Counted from the first letter of the stretch, positions 47,963 through 61,330 are shown. The stretch: 64,000 nucleotides of DNA from Heterobilharzia americana (GCA_944470555.2 OX104130.1:75397160-75461159), one strand, 5' to 3'. A program made the numbers and translations. The notes: generated by a model not told the origin, from the sequence alone.

Positions 47963-50900
47963 CATCTACTTTCATCAAATGGTCTGAATCGGTTAGTATT
48001 CCTTGGTAGGGTTATGATTTGCTTCCCCCACTCTTTGCCTAAAACCAGTATTCTAAAGTTTTTAAAAAAATATGTTTTGAAAGTGAACACTGAATATGTC
48101 TAGAGTACCTTACTAAACAGGATCGGAAGAACTAATAAACACCTTTGTAAGTGTTCAAGGGAGGTAGCTTTTCCTTCCTGCATATTCAAAGCATTCGATA
48201 AGTGTCTGAAGTTAGTCTGAGTTTCAGGGCACATATGGAAAGAAGATTTTTAAGATCCACAGAAATAGAATGATTATTTAGTTTTAGTATCCAAGTTGTT
48301 GCAATGAAGCGTTCAGGATACTAGTTTTCAATCAAACACTTAAAAAAATTATGTTTATCTTCCAAAGTATCATGATTGTGATTATTGCAGATTCTACTTC
48401 ACAAAGAGTAAATCAGATTGTATTTGGTGTTTAAAGACACTGGACTATGAAAATTTGTAAGATTTCCATTCAATGTGAGTTTTTTGTAGATAAAGCTTTT
48501 CAGTTTTCCACTGACTCGTCTTTTTTTACGATAAATCGAAAAAAGATGTCTTAGAATCAACCTCTTTCCATACTACGGTCTTCATTTCAAACTGTTAGTT
48601 GTAAAAGTGACACAGGAAATCATCAAGATCGTCCGCATCATTAGAAATTTTAAATGTAATGATTAAAATTTAAAACGGTTGATAGGCTTTGGTAGGTTTG
48701 GGTTTTTTTTTCTTTTAAAACCTGGAAGCAAAAGGTTCAGTGGTCAACCTATAACCGTATCACTTTTTGCTTTGTATAGTACATTACTGAAAGAAAATTC
48801 AACGTTCAAAACGAATCTTAGCAACAGCTCCTCAAGATTACGTGTGGGTATCCGAATATATACTCCATTGAAATGTAACATATTGTCTCAGTTAATAAAT
48901 TGCTTTTAAAACATGAGATCACTTATAAAAACGGGCATAATCTTACCAGGACAATTAACTTTACTAATGAAGTATAAAAGGTCAAAAATATACCTGAATG
49001 GTTGAAGCGTGACATGTCTTCTGATGGTCGGCTAAATTCTGATCAACCGTTGGGCAATGCGATGATAATGTGGTCCTATAATGTCGTGAATAGGGAGTAA
49101 AGGTGTATCCCCTTTGTGCACTTATGATAGTTCATACGGTCAGGAAATACTTGACCTAGATATTAGCAGGGACTCGAATGATTAGGAGTCTACAGAGGAA
49201 TCGATCATTAATTTTCGAAGAGTGTTGGTAAGTCAATTTTCAACTTTTTCCATCTTGTTCTTCTAACAGATAGGTTTTGTAAACCATGTTTCATCAGAAA
49301 AGACATATAAAATCTTAGTGATTTATTCATGAAAAACACACTCCATTATTAGGAGGTACCGTATTAATCTTCTAATTTCTTCTAAATTCTAACTAGTATA
49401 GTTACTGGGTGATGACTGGAGGTGAAATGAAAATTTGGATCACAGACGAACTCGAGCTACCGAATCACTAAGAACTACTGGACTAAAGTGTTGCAGTCGT
49501 TCTTGCGATGCAAGTACTAAGCTATTAGCTTAACTTATGAGGTCTTTAAATACACGTGATTATGGAGTTTGATGAAACTCGGAAATTTTGTTCAGAAATA
49601 TTTTATGAAACATCTTTTCTGTTACCATATGAATATAATATTTATGTCATAGTATAGCCTTAAAATGATATCACTGAAAAGGGTTACTCTTCAATGAATG
49701 TCTTTTGTTTGATGACTGAGTGAAGATTCAGCACTTAGTTTACCATAGCTTAGTAATTCTCAGTTATTTTACTTGAAGTTCCATGGGGATTGGTTGCTAT
49801 CAAGGCAGTACTTATTAAAGGCTAACATCGGTTGGACCGTTGATAACCCGAAAGCCCTGGACAGCTGCTTAATTGTAGTGTGGTAATCCTAGGCAGCATG
49901 CACCTATGAACCACCAAGGACCGAAAGCAGGACGGTCAGGATTCATCATAAGTACCTAACCGTTTATCTACTGGGTTGGGGTTAAATCGTTCATATTTGA
50001 TTACTTCTACGGATTTGTGACTTAGCATGGTCATCATTTATTGTCATCCACACCTCAACGCTAAGTACTAAGCGTTATACAGCTAAACCAGTGCACTGTA
50101 TATCAAAGAATTAATTTAAAGTGTTTTCTCCACACTCGATACTAATCTGCTATCTACTTTCTTGAAAAAATGAACTTCTGCTATCGGATTCGCTCGCAAA
50201 TTAACATATTTTAAAGAAGCTATATGGATAGCCAGGTTTCTGAACCGTCTTTCACACAGAGGTTTACACTCTGTATACATGGAAGGTGCGAGAATATGTG
50301 TTAGTTTACTTTGCCAAATAGTTTTCACACTTCTTTTGTATATTGTTAGGCTTTTAATTATGTGGTGAAGTATATAATATTCATGATTTGACCTTTAGCA
50401 TACTTGAGTTTTCATCCTTTCTATATAAATATATATAAATTTTGTCAATCATTACATTGAGAAATAAGACCTAGTTACAGATAGTTATTTTTCTTAAGTC
50501 AGATGTTGTGGAAAACTTCAATGGTAAAACTTTGAGTGGTATTGTACCTCGTTTTTCTGAATGAGGATGAATGTGTTTTCTACGAAAATATCTAAATTTT
50601 TGGTTTGATTACTAGGGGAACTAAAATGTGTTCTTCAAGCTGTTAGTCCTTATATTGATGATTTGTCTGTCCAGGTATCTGGTTGTGGTGATGGAAGTGT
50701 TTTATAAGTCACATATATATCCAGCTTCCGTCATCCTGTTCTGCAATTTTACGAGAACTTTTCGCATGTTACCGGTTAAATGATAGTCATATATCCACCC
50801 AATAGGAAAAGGCTTTTGAATATAACGAAGCGTATTCAAACTAATCAGGATACTTAGGTTTTCCACTTAGGACAGAATTCTGGAAGTTCACTAATTTTTG

Positions 50901-52209
50901 AAATTCATTCTCACGACGTCTAAAATGACAATGAAAGGTTCCAAAATGGAATGAATAAAGGCTAAGAGGACTAAGCAAAATCAAAGGTTAGGACATTTTA
51001 CATGTAACGGTGATTTCTTAGTTAATCAGGCTACCAAGATAAACCCCAAATCACATGGAAACGAAAATATGCTATCACTATAAGAATCATAATACACTGG
51101 AATTCGAAGAAACGAAGGAGGTTTCAGAGAAATGCAGTTTGAAACTTGTGCATAATAAAGAAATCTGTGTTACAGCAATGTCATTCTCATCGTTTGTTAT
51201 CATTACATTAGTAAACGATGAATAGATATTTTGTAAAAGAACTAAGCTTTTTCACATTGATTAGTTAGTAGAAGGTGACAACTTTTATGCTGTTTATTCC
51301 TAAGTCTTGACAGAATTTAATCGACCATTCTGTAGAGTAGTCACTAAACTTGGAGACTCAGAATTATGGTGTACCTTGATTAGTATGAAATGGTTACAGG
51401 TAATCGGGAGTAATTTCATTGTGATATAGGTTTCATACTTGTTGGCACTCATCATCGAAACGTATCTGTAACTACCAGGGATCCGCACCCTAGTCAGTCA
51501 GTGTTGAACTCATCTGCTTCTTTCCTTGTGGGTATTAGTCTGCTCTACTGAAATGTGAATAATTGAAGAACTCCATTGTTTCGTTGTAAGTGGTGTCAGT
51601 AAATGACAAGGATATGTTATGAATGCCAACGGTTACAGAAAAAATGCTTTGAATTTCAGTTTGTTAATTAAACGGCACTTAATTATAGGATAATAAAAAA
51701 TGACCTAGCGTCAATCTGATGACTACATGGTTAGTTGTAAAATAGAACATCTTCTTTGATTTCCAAAGCAAGATTATGTGTGTTCTGTTAAAGTAACCAT
51801 GAAAAAATGTCTTCGACAATGTATGGTTCATTTATTCTATGAGTTGAGAGTACTTATACTTCGATTATTTAGAGGGAGGTGAAAAATGTAATAATTGCTT
51901 GTTAAAATGGTATAAAATCAGAAAATGAAAAAATTTTTTGATAAATTCATGCGCATAATTGATAACTGTGATGCATGCACATACAATCTTAATGAAATGT
52001 TGTATAAGTTATCTGATGACAAAATGTTAACACATTTTTCGAAGATTATAATTGCCAAGAATCAATACTTCTGATGATTACATCGATACGCACTGCAAAA
52101 GTTGCTTACTTTCACCTTACTTCTCTTTTTAACTCCTATCTCCCCATAACTATTATTTCATTTGTAACAAATGAGGACATTTGCGTCTACACGCGCACAA
52201 TTCACTTCA
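47963..52209. other. Long AT-rich spacer, no gene recognised
   Basis: Short frames only. The block near 49405-49500 starts like the 32052 repeat family. The stretch 49790-49980 is more GC-rich and may be an unidentified repeat. Nothing else is supportable. Confidence 0.4.
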
Positions 52210-52272
52210 TATATACATATATAATATATATATATATATATACATATATAATATATATGTATATGCATATAG

Positions 52273-52323
<51 letters not shown>

Positions 52324-52335
52324 CATATTATATTA
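52210..52335. repeat. (AT)n / (ATAC)n microsatellite
   Basis: About 125 bp of alternating AT with interspersed CATA and GTATATGCAT units. The Tyr/Ile frames reported on both strands here are products of the repeat. Confidence 0.95.
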
Positions 52336-52786
52336 TTAGATGAGCTGCACATTAAAATCCTTTCAAAGCGCATTTTTTAGAATTTTTTCAACAACAGATT
52401 AGAACATTTAAAAATCGGAGTATTTACAGGTTTTTAATGAATTCTGTCTACCATTGAATTTGGCACTCGCAAAAATGAGTCGAATGCTCCAATTGGATCA
52501 CTGACTTCCCGATAAAATTTAAACTTTTATTTTAATATCATAAAATGATTGAGAACATAAGAAATGTTTAGGAAAGCTTCAAATCAACACTCCTTATGAA
52601 TAGGTTGTTGATTCTTTGAAGAAATATTCAATAATCAATATCTCTCAACCTGCATGAACTACCTAATTCACTACACTGAACAGACGTTGAAGGAAACTTA
52701 ACTCTTATCATTTAACATTACTGTGTTGTACACCACGCACACTGCTGATAATTATTTAACAAGCGACTTAGTTTTTCTACTCAGTA
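52336..52786. other. AT-rich spacer, nothing identified
   Basis: I see nothing in it. Confidence 0.45.
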
Positions 52787-53254
52787 TGTCAAGTCAGTAC
52801 TTCGTTCAGAGACTTGGCGCGTTACGAAAAGCATTTCCAAAAATCTACACATATTCATCAACAACTGCCTACGCTGGCTCGTTACTGAAGATTAGATGAG
52901 AAGGCGAGAAGGAATAAGCAAGGAGTAACTCTGGTCTGATAACGATCCAACCAAGAATCTATCACTCAACAAATATGTGGTGAGAGGAAGTGGAGATGGA
53001 TTGGGCAAACACTGAGAAGACCATTCGGTGACATCACGTGCCAGGCCAGGCCGTAGAGTGGAACCCAAATGGGAAACGACGAGTTAGGTATCCGAGGTGA
53101 AGATGATATGGATGAGATCATGTGAGTAAGAAATGAGAGCTTGTGGGCAGTGTTGGAGCGAGGTTGAAAATATTGGAGGGAATTGAGTGGAACGGGGATG
53201 TGGTAGTGAAGCCCTATATTCCACTAGGAACCCAAGGGACAAACAATAATAATA
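52787..53254 (+). mobile_element. RTE LINE, short 5'-truncated copy, subfamily B
   Basis: It starts GTCAAGTCAGTACTT in the C-terminal region and ends with the 3' signature and a CAATAATAAT tail. It shares CCAAAAATCTACACATATTC and GTGGTGAGAGGAAGTGG with the copy at 38645-39849, setting these apart from the full-length copies. Frames are broken. There is no clear target-site duplication. Confidence 0.85.
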
Positions 53255-54266
53255 GTGTAATTAAACCAGGGATTGTGATACATTTCAGCTGCAAACATAT
53301 ACATGCTACATAACTCATACTTTTAGTACGCTGGGATGCTTTCAAACTGTCATCTAGGATACATAATGTTACTAGCCAGACAAATTTACTAAACAATCAA
53401 TATAGAATCAGTTTAACAAGCGAATAAAAATGAAGATGGATGACTTAATCCCTGGTTTTTGTGTCTGTCCAACTTGTCTGCATAATGATAGGTAATAATG
53501 AATATGCGCATCAAAATGTCGATTGTTATCACGTGTACATAATCAAAAGAAACTGTGGTGGAAAGAAAGACCAGAAAATATATGACAATGAATGAAAAAG
53601 TAGAAGTTTGGCTAATATAAAGTAGTTCATCTAGTCACTTTAATGTTGACGCTTCATAACTAGATAATTTGTTGACAGTGGATAATAGGATCAAGAAAAT
53701 AGTAAAAATTTCAATTGTTACATGTAGTTTTCTATCAGATATATATGCATTTTATTTACGGACCACTGTATCCTAAACCATTGAAAATCTAATGATCCAT
53801 GGTAAGATCCCTTATGATGTCGATGGTGTACACTCGCAAGGACTCATAAACTAATAATCAAACAGTTATTCAAGGTTCCCTAACTTTTAATCGCTATCCA
53901 ATTAGTGCTATTCTTTAATAAATACTATGGAAATATTTTTTTAAATGTCCTTCTTTAGCTTTACAGTAAATGATTTCGTTTTGTTCAGGCTTTCCTCTTG
54001 CAACTATCAGAGCTTCCAATCATTTACAACAAAACTGATTTTGAAAAGAGAAAGAATAAAATTTGGAACCTGACAAATCTTCGCAAATGAAACTTGTAAG
54101 GTAGTCAATTATGACAGAAGTGTTAAGAAGAGCTGATAACAGATTAAGTTAAATTTTGTTGATAAAGTTGTATCTTATCTGGTAGGCAGTTGTGTACAGA
54201 TGAGAATTCTTTTATTTCAGGCTTCTTAATTTTATTATAGCATACAAGAAAACTGAGTGACCTTGA
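53255..54266. other. AT-rich spacer, nothing identified
   Basis: I see nothing in it. Confidence 0.45.
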
Positions 54267-55811
54267 TTTATTTATATTTATTTCTCCCTTGGGTTCCTAG
54301 TGGAACACACGACTTCAGTAGTTCAGTGCCATTTCACTCTCTCACCTGCAGTCCTCCTAACCTGGATCCACGACTGTCTATAACCTATCATTTCTTCCTC
54401 ACACAGTCTTCTTCATGTCACCCTCGGCTCAGATGCCCAACTCATCATTTCCCATCGGGGTTCCAGTCGAGGGCCTGAAGCATGATGTCACCAGTCGGCC
54501 TTCTCAGTGTATGCTCAATCCGTCTCCACTTTCTTCTGCATATCTGTTGGGCGATAGCCTCTTCTTTGGTTCGTTCCTAGAGTTCCTTGTTGCTTATTCT
54601 TATCATTCTGGCCATCTGATCTTCAGTAACGAGACAGCGTATTCAGTTGTTGACGAATGCCTATAGTTGGAAATCTTTTTCGTAACGCGCTAAGTCTCTG
54701 AACCATACAAAGGCACTGACGTGACGTTGGTGTTGAAAATCTGGATCTTGTTCCACATGCTGAGTGCAGAAGATCTCCACGCCGGTTTCAGATTGATGAA
54801 CGAATGTCTTGCTTTTCCGATTCTGACATTGACATCCTCGTCTGTGCCATCGCCTGCAGTTGAGACAGTGAGGCCTAGATAGGTGAGAGAGACTACTTCC
54901 TTTAGGTTTCTCCCATCTATGGTGACTGGAGCTTGTTGTTGTTGATGGTGTTGGTTGGGTATCTTCATCACCTCTGTCTTCTCCATATTCACTTAAAGTT
55001 CCGTCTTCGCTGCCCTACCTCTTCCGTCAACTTATTAATTTTCGCCTGTAGATCTCCGAGTTTGTGTGATATTAGACATAAGTCATCGGCGAAATCCAAG
55101 TTTTCTAGGTTCTTTCCCGCAGTCCAGCGTATACCCCTCTTCTCGCTCCTCACAGTCGCCGTTCGCATGATCCAGTCGACTACCATCAGGAGTATCATGA
55201 ATGATAGTAGACGGCAGCCTTATTTTACTCCTGTCTTCACTTCAAAGGTATCACTGGTCTCCCCATTGTGAATTACTTGGCATGTGGCGTCTTCATATAG
55301 TTGTTGAATGGGGCGGATAAAGGTTTGCGGTACTCCGTAGTATTGAAGCAGTTTCCAACTAACCTCTCGGTTGACGCTGCCAAAGGCCTTCTCAAAGTCG
55401 ATGAAGTTGGGATGAGGTAGAGCGTTGACTGCCATTCTATACTCTGTTCTATGATGATGCGAAGCGTTGCAATTTGGTCCCCACAAGATTTCTACATTCT
55501 GAATCCAGTCAGCTTGTTCCGGTCGTAGTGTTGAATCCAGCACATCCTTTAGTCTCTCCAGGATGATGCTGTTTAATGTTTTAATTGCCTGAGAGGCTTT
55601 ATATTTTGCTTGGGGTGGACAGCAGCATGATTCCGCACCATTTCTTGCAAACACTGAGGTCTCGCTTCTTCGGGAGTTTGACAAGGTAGTCCTTCTTCCA
55701 ATCAATCAGCAGTTATCTTCCCTTCCTTCCAGACCTTCTGCAATAGTGGTGTGAGCATGTCTGCCGATGTTGTCTCTGAGTCTGTTCGCAGTGCTTCTGG
55801 TGGGATTCCAG
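54267..55811 (-). mobile_element. RTE LINE, 5'-truncated copy (RT start to tail)
   Basis: On the minus strand it starts near the GIPPEAL codons at the RT N-terminus (about 55805) and ends in the 3' signature and an AAT-rich tail (54267-54287). Legible pieces: 55220-55705 with NFIDFEKAFGSVNREV and VPQTFIRPIQQLYED; 54989-55198 with FADDLCLISHKL; 54690-54992 with GRNLKEVVSLTYLGLTVST and RIGKARHSFINLK. Several shifts separate them. Motif A keeps the first Asp. No target-site duplication was found. Confidence 0.88.
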
Positions 55812-56639
55812 ATCTCTTCAAATTCCTGGAAATCATTTAGAAAAAAACGTTACTTCATATCACAACTCACCAAATACTTCTCAGTAATGTCGTACTGCGG
55901 AGACTATTTTCCGTTTGTCTATCACGGTTAGTCCACAGATAGAATGATGATCAAAATGTTAACGAATAAAAGTATGACTCAATGAAAACGTGATGTACGT
56001 GTGACATTTGTACCCTAAATAGTTTCTAAGAGGCCAGAATAGCTTCTTACTTCATCTAATCCGAATGCGATATTACTCTAAACATATAAAATATCCTCAT
56101 ACACAGGTATGGATGAAGTTTTCAAACAGCTCTCCAATTTACAAAAAGTCAAAATCATTTACTGTTTCTTGATACAAATATTTGAGTCTGATCTCCTGAA
56201 TTAAAACATATGAGTTATATCACAGGAATGTTGAATTAGAGAATTGAAGAGGTAGAGTTGTCAAACTGAAAGTACGATAACAGACTCCAAACAAAACGGT
56301 TAAACAGTTTGTTGATCACAGAAAAACCAGTTACAATGTGACAGTTTATGCTTTCGATAAAGAAGAAGTACCTTTTCTCGAAACCGTTGTTCCTACAAAG
56401 TTCTTTCTTATAAAGGAAATGGAGCGTAAAACGATTTGATTTTGGATTCAGTATTTTGTCTTGTTCATTGCTAGTCACTAAAGTAATAAAGCCGTGGTTA
56501 TTATTATTATGGTGCTTCCCTCGAGTTTCATAAGGGTAAATGTATAGGCTAGGATGGTATGTACAAAAGCTGTTGAAGTTAAACCATCAGTTGTCACCAA
56601 ATTTTAGCTGGATGTAATACATAACTGCTAAGTTCTGAT
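55812..56639. other. AT-rich spacer, nothing identified
   Basis: A (TTA)n run near 56500 is not followed by the RTE 3' signature, so it is not counted as a copy. Confidence 0.45.
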
Positions 56640-56960
56640 CAGCAAAACACTGTGAAATGCGGAAGTCTTGGTGGTTTCACCATGAGTCTCTCATTTGTCA
56701 AGTGTAAGATGTTTGAGGACTGGTATGCACAAACTCCTAATCCAAGAAAAGTGAGTTAAGTGTCTCCCAATTCAGTTACCTGAGAAGCTACATCAACCAA
56801 AGCAGGTTGGTTGCTGAAGAAACATAAGATGAAAATTTAAAGTGTCGTTCAGCATTTTCCAACTTCCTTCTTTTCTGTTGCTGGGTGACATTTGACTACC
56901 TACTAAAAGACAAGTATACCGTGTATCACTTTGTTTTGTTCCTTCATACGGCTTTGAAGT
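56640..56960 (+). pseudogene. Second LINE family relic, region after the RT palm
   Basis: Plus-strand reading gives FVKCKMFEDWYAQTPNP, then QFSYLRSYINQSRLVAEE, KCRSAFSNF and LFLHTALK. The order matches the segment after motif C in the same family as the relic at 45030-46560 (SKCK...LQDW, F.YLGSYI...LV.DEI, KAR.AFANLR, VLLYG). Stops interrupt it and no long frame remains. The assignment rests on motif order and spacing. Confidence 0.55.
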
Positions 56961-58577
56961 AACTTTTGAAAGTAGATATGCAAATATGACAGGTTTTTGA
57001 TAAAAAGCGTTTTAATAACACTGTTTATGCATGGTAAAATCGCTGTGAGCAGTCTAGAGGTTAGGTGAAAGGCACTAGGCAAAATAAGTTTGCTAACATT
57101 TTAATGAATAAGCTAGCCTTGATATGTGTTGGTTATGCTGGCCTAATACCTTCCTCGATGCCCAAAATTGAGCGAAGTTGATCAACATCAGGAGGTTAAG
57201 AATAGTGGGACTAGCATGTGGTATTAGTCGATGAAGTCTTTGATTTATGCGCTGGAGCGTGTAGAGAGATATCGGTAGCGTGACTAGGGTTCTAGAGGGA
57301 ATAAGAATCAGGGGCTGGAGACATTTTAAGACAAAATTTAAAATTAATCAGAAAAGTAAAAAGTACTGCTTCTTGGTATCTTTAAATTTTTCAACATTTT
57401 ATTAACCCTTATTCATTTATTCCCCTCTTCTCATGTTGTTTTCTTCTCGTCAGTAACATTGCTTTCAATATATTTCGTTATTTCACACTAATATTTTACT
57501 TGTGTAAACTTGAACAGATGAACTTCTGCACTCAACTGATCTGGAAAACACGCATCTTATTCAATTTTTTGAAATACCAACAGTTAAAATCCATAGCTAA
57601 ATCAGTGTGTTTAGCTGCAACTAAAGTCGACTGACCACAATATAAATCTTTTTTTTGAGATAATTCGGAACAATTTAAATAGACATAGTGTAAGCGATAT
57701 AAGCGACATTCATTCATTAAGTATCTATGGTAGAGATGAGAACAGTCTTGCATCAGATGTGTTGATGTACATTATATATATGTAATGAAAGTTGCCCATC
57801 AATGTCAAGACTATACCAGAAGGAGCACAGGTAGATGTTATCAAAATATCAGCTAAGTTTATGTTAATGGAAGCGTTTCACCCTATTTACACAATTATAA
57901 AGGTACATTTCTAACCGTTGATTAGATAAAGATTCTTGAGTTATATCTCATAAGAAAAACTATTGAATTTCAAAATGTTAAGATATTCTTAATATGTTTA
58001 TGAAGAATTAAAAAATAATCGAATAATTCAGTTAAAACACTTGTGGTAGATATATATAACTGACATCTTTCAAAAGGCTAATCAGTCTACAAAATAGTGT
58101 ATACTCTGAGTTCAATTCAAGTTTTTATGAATATATATTTTGAGAATTTCCAAAAAAGCGAATCTTTGTAGTATATTCAACGTAACATATAATTTTACAA
58201 TTAAAATGATACTTTTACACTGAAATATTTTTTCTTCACCTATTGTACATATTAATTAGATATTTTAATTACATGTTCCTAGTTTAGTAATCAAAAATAC
58301 ATTAGAAATATATCATAAAGTCACTATAAACCTGACAGACACTATTTTATCTTGTTCACCTACAGTTTTATTTAGTTTTGGTTAGATATAAGGGAGTGAA
58401 AAATGCAAGCCGCTTACATAATATAAATGTAAAGACGGTCGTTCAGTTGAAACACAAATTATACAGAGGAAAAGAAATTCATTCTAAAATGACAGCCTAC
58501 CAGTCAGTAAATGTAAAAAATTCTACAAATTATTTTTTGTAAAAATTTGTAATTTTCATCCACTTTGCATATTTATT
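56961..58577. other. AT-rich spacer, no gene recognised
   Basis: A Cys-rich 73-codon minus frame (57532-57753) has a plausible acceptor upstream, but I know of no matching protein. It is left unassigned. Confidence 0.4.
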
Positions 58578-58715
58578 TGGTTGTGGCTAGCAGAAGAATC
58601 TAAGATGTGAGTTTTATCCTGTTTGGGACTCCTCAGCTGGATGTACCTGCATCCCACTGAAACTCAGACCTTATACCCATCGCTTTAAACGCCGAGGCGT
58701 AATCTACTACGAGGT
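58578..58715 (-). mobile_element. Hammerhead SINE, minus half of a head-to-head pair
   Basis: On the minus strand: GCCTCGGCGTTTAAAGCGAT, CAGTGGGATGCAGGTACATC, CAGCTGAGGAGTCCCAAACA, GGATAAAAC, ACATCTTAGATTCTTCTGCT, AGCCACAACC. CTGAGGA and stem II are intact, but GAAA reads AAAA, so the catalytic G is gone. The 5' end meets the next copy at about 58715. Confidence 0.7.
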
Positions 58716-58830
58716 TTGAGCCTCAGTGGGAACAACATCACCCCACACTAGAATGCAGGTGTATCTAGCTGATGAGTTTCAAATAGGACAAAACGCACCC
58801 ATTGGATTCTTCTGCTAGCCACGACCAAAC
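58716..58830 (+). mobile_element. Hammerhead SINE, plus half of a head-to-head pair
   Basis: 5'-truncated, starting GAGGTTTGAGCCTCAGTGGG (B-box region), then AACAACATC, GCAGGTGTATCTAGCTGATG, AGTTTCAAATAGGACAAAA, CGCACCCATTGGATTCTTCT, GCTAGCCACGACC. CTGATGA is intact, stem II is weakened, and GAAA reads AAAA. Confidence 0.7.
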
Positions 58831-60222
58831 AAATTAGTATAATTAACATTCAGGCAATATCGAGGCATCCACATAAGAGTCCGAATGCCAGTAGAGCTAG
58901 AATGATTTGATCCAGCAGAACAACGGAGAATTACAAGTATATTAATAAATAGTGACACTTCGCATATGTTGAATAAAAAAACATTGTATAACTCGAATGC
59001 CAGTTGGAAACTTTCCTTCTGATTCTTGTTGGCACACAGTAAATTAATGTGTTCGCTACAGGCACTGTTGACTCAAAGGTTAATTTTAATATTTAAACAA
59101 AGAGATAGATCAAGAAACTAATCACATCCATAATGAAATAAATTACCATAAAAAACTTGATGGAAGTGAAATGTTTCTAGGAGTAAAACGACATAAGAAG
59201 ATTGTCAGATGTGAAAGAAGGTGAATACCAATAGTTAACGTTTCAGCAATGTTATACATCATATACAATGACTTAAACAGGGAACAAATTTCAATCTTTC
59301 CGTTATCAGATAGTTTGGGATGATGGTTTGATAAGAGGAAATCAAAACTTCTGCACACTTTTTGTACTTCTGATATACAATTAGCAAATTTTTAGTCAAT
59401 CATTAATCTACGGTAGTGCATAATTTTGTTTAACATTGTATATGACACGAACTCATATGACTTAAAAATAACTGGATGCAGAAGTGTTTTTCTATTCCAG
59501 AATCTGTTTGAAATCTAAAAAAAGTTCTTTAGCTGGATGTATCATTTTCAGCTTAAAATGATCACATCAACACTTGTCATACCTAATGGAAAAATAAAAA
59601 GTCTGATCAAACCTTTCTGAAACCATTTTCCTAGCGGGCCTAATAATTGGACGTTATTTTGTTCATAGCACTTTATCCACTGAATTCGTTATTCAGATGA
59701 TTCCATAAAGATTAGTTTAGTTCATGAAAGAAAGCAGATCTTGTGGTTTAAATTTTACAATCCTTATAAATAATGTTCTACATCAAAATATATTCTTGTT
59801 CGCTTTAGGAATCTACAGTTTCCATTCACCGAATACTATTTTCAACTTCATTAACTGCAATAAATCATGTGCGGTGATAGTCAGTTGCATTTGAGAAATT
59901 AATGAAACATGCATTCTACTTAGAATCATTTTCAAGAAATTTCACTACTTAACAAAGAAAGGAAATTAAAATTTATTTGGTGTTTCCTATGCGAGCTTCC
60001 AAATCAATCATATATTGTTCTACATATCTGTTTGATAAATAATTTTGTAAGGTATGATAAATACAAAATAGTTTATACCAGTCATCATTAACTTAAATTC
60101 TTGGCTTATTTACTGGTCGCATAATTACACACACACTACAATTGTAACTGATAAAAAATTAAAGTTCCTCCCAAAACATTTCCAAACACTTGTGCATCAA
60201 ATGATTTCGAAATGTGGTCACT
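58831..60222. other. AT-rich spacer with one shared repeat block
   Basis: Positions 58899-58945 match the block at 47478-47530. Otherwise nothing is recognised. Confidence 0.4.
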
Positions 60223-60233
60223 ATCTTCATTCA

Positions 60234-61319
60234 ATACAATGGAGTGCCACAAACCTGTATCAACCTCATTCAACAGCAAGATGAAGACGCCACACGCCAA
60301 GTGATCCACAATGAAAAGCTTAGTGACGACTTTGAAGTGAAGACAGGAGTAAAATAAAGCTACAGCCTACTATCTCCCATGATCTCCCTCATTGTGGTGG
60401 ACTGGATCATGCAACAAACAGTTAGGTACGAAAAGACTGGCATACTCTGGACTGATGGGAAGAGCCTAGAAGATTTGGATTTCTCCGTTGATGATTTATG
60501 TTTAATGTCGTACAACCTTAAAGATCCACCATTAAGTTGGCAGAAGAGGCAAGGAAAACGAGACTTCAAGTGAATGTAGAGAAGACGGAGATGATGAAGA
60601 TACACAACCAGTAACAAGCACCAATCACCATCAACGGAAGGAACTTAAAGGAGGTAGCCTCCCTCATCTATCCAGGCAGCATCGTTTAAACTACAGATGG
60701 TGGCACAGATGAAGATGTCAAAACCAAGATCGAAAAAACAAGACAGACTTTCACTAATCTGGAATCAGTGTGGAGGCTTACCGCACTCAGCACAAAGAAC
60801 AAGATCCGGATTTTCAACACCAATTCAGTCAAGTCAGTGATTCTGTATGGCTCAGAGAATTGGCGCGTCACGAAAAGCATTTGCAAACAACTACAGACAT
60901 ACATCATCAACAACTGCCGCCTACGTTCACTCACTTGATACTGAAGACCAGATGAGAAGGCGAGAAAGAATATACAACAGGGAACTCTTGTCTGGCAGCA
61001 ATCCAACCAAGAAGCTATCACTCAACAAATATGTGGTGGAAGGAAGTGGAGATGAATTGGGCAAACACTGAGAAGACCACTCGGTGACATCACGTGCCAG
61101 GCCAGGTAGTAGAGTGGAACCGAAATGGGAAACGGCGAGTTGGGTGTCCGAGGTGAAGATGATATGGATAAGATCATGTGAGTAAGAAATGAGAGCTTGT
61201 GGGCAGTGTTGGAACGAGGTTGAAAATATTGGAGGGAATTGAGTGGAATGGGGACGTGGTAGTGAAGCCCTATATTTCACTAGAAACCCAAGGGACAAAT
61301 AATAATAGTAATAGTAATA
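60234..61319 (+). mobile_element. RTE LINE, 5'-truncated copy with 11-bp target-site duplication, subfamily B
   Basis: ATCTTCATTCA flanks it at 60223-60233 and 61320-61330. The copy starts after RT motif A (ATACAATGGAGTGCCACAAA) and ends with a tail of mixed AAT/AGT units. Legible pieces: VVDWIMQQTVR and LEDLDFSVDDLCLMS (motif C with one residue inserted), RIFNTN and SVLLYGSE. It shares GTGGTGGAAGGAAGTGG and the altered 3' segment with the 38645 and 52787 copies. Confidence 0.9.
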
Positions 61320-61330
61320 ATCTTCATTCA

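Noticed and set aside
52074..52373. Tyr/Ile-rich frames on both strands
   Set aside because: They are translations of the AT microsatellite.
56490..56520. (TTA)n run as the tail of another RTE copy
   Set aside because: The family 3' signature does not follow it.
57532..57753. Cys-rich 73-codon frame as a possible exon
   Set aside because: Acceptor is only moderate, the donor is poor and the family is unrecognised.
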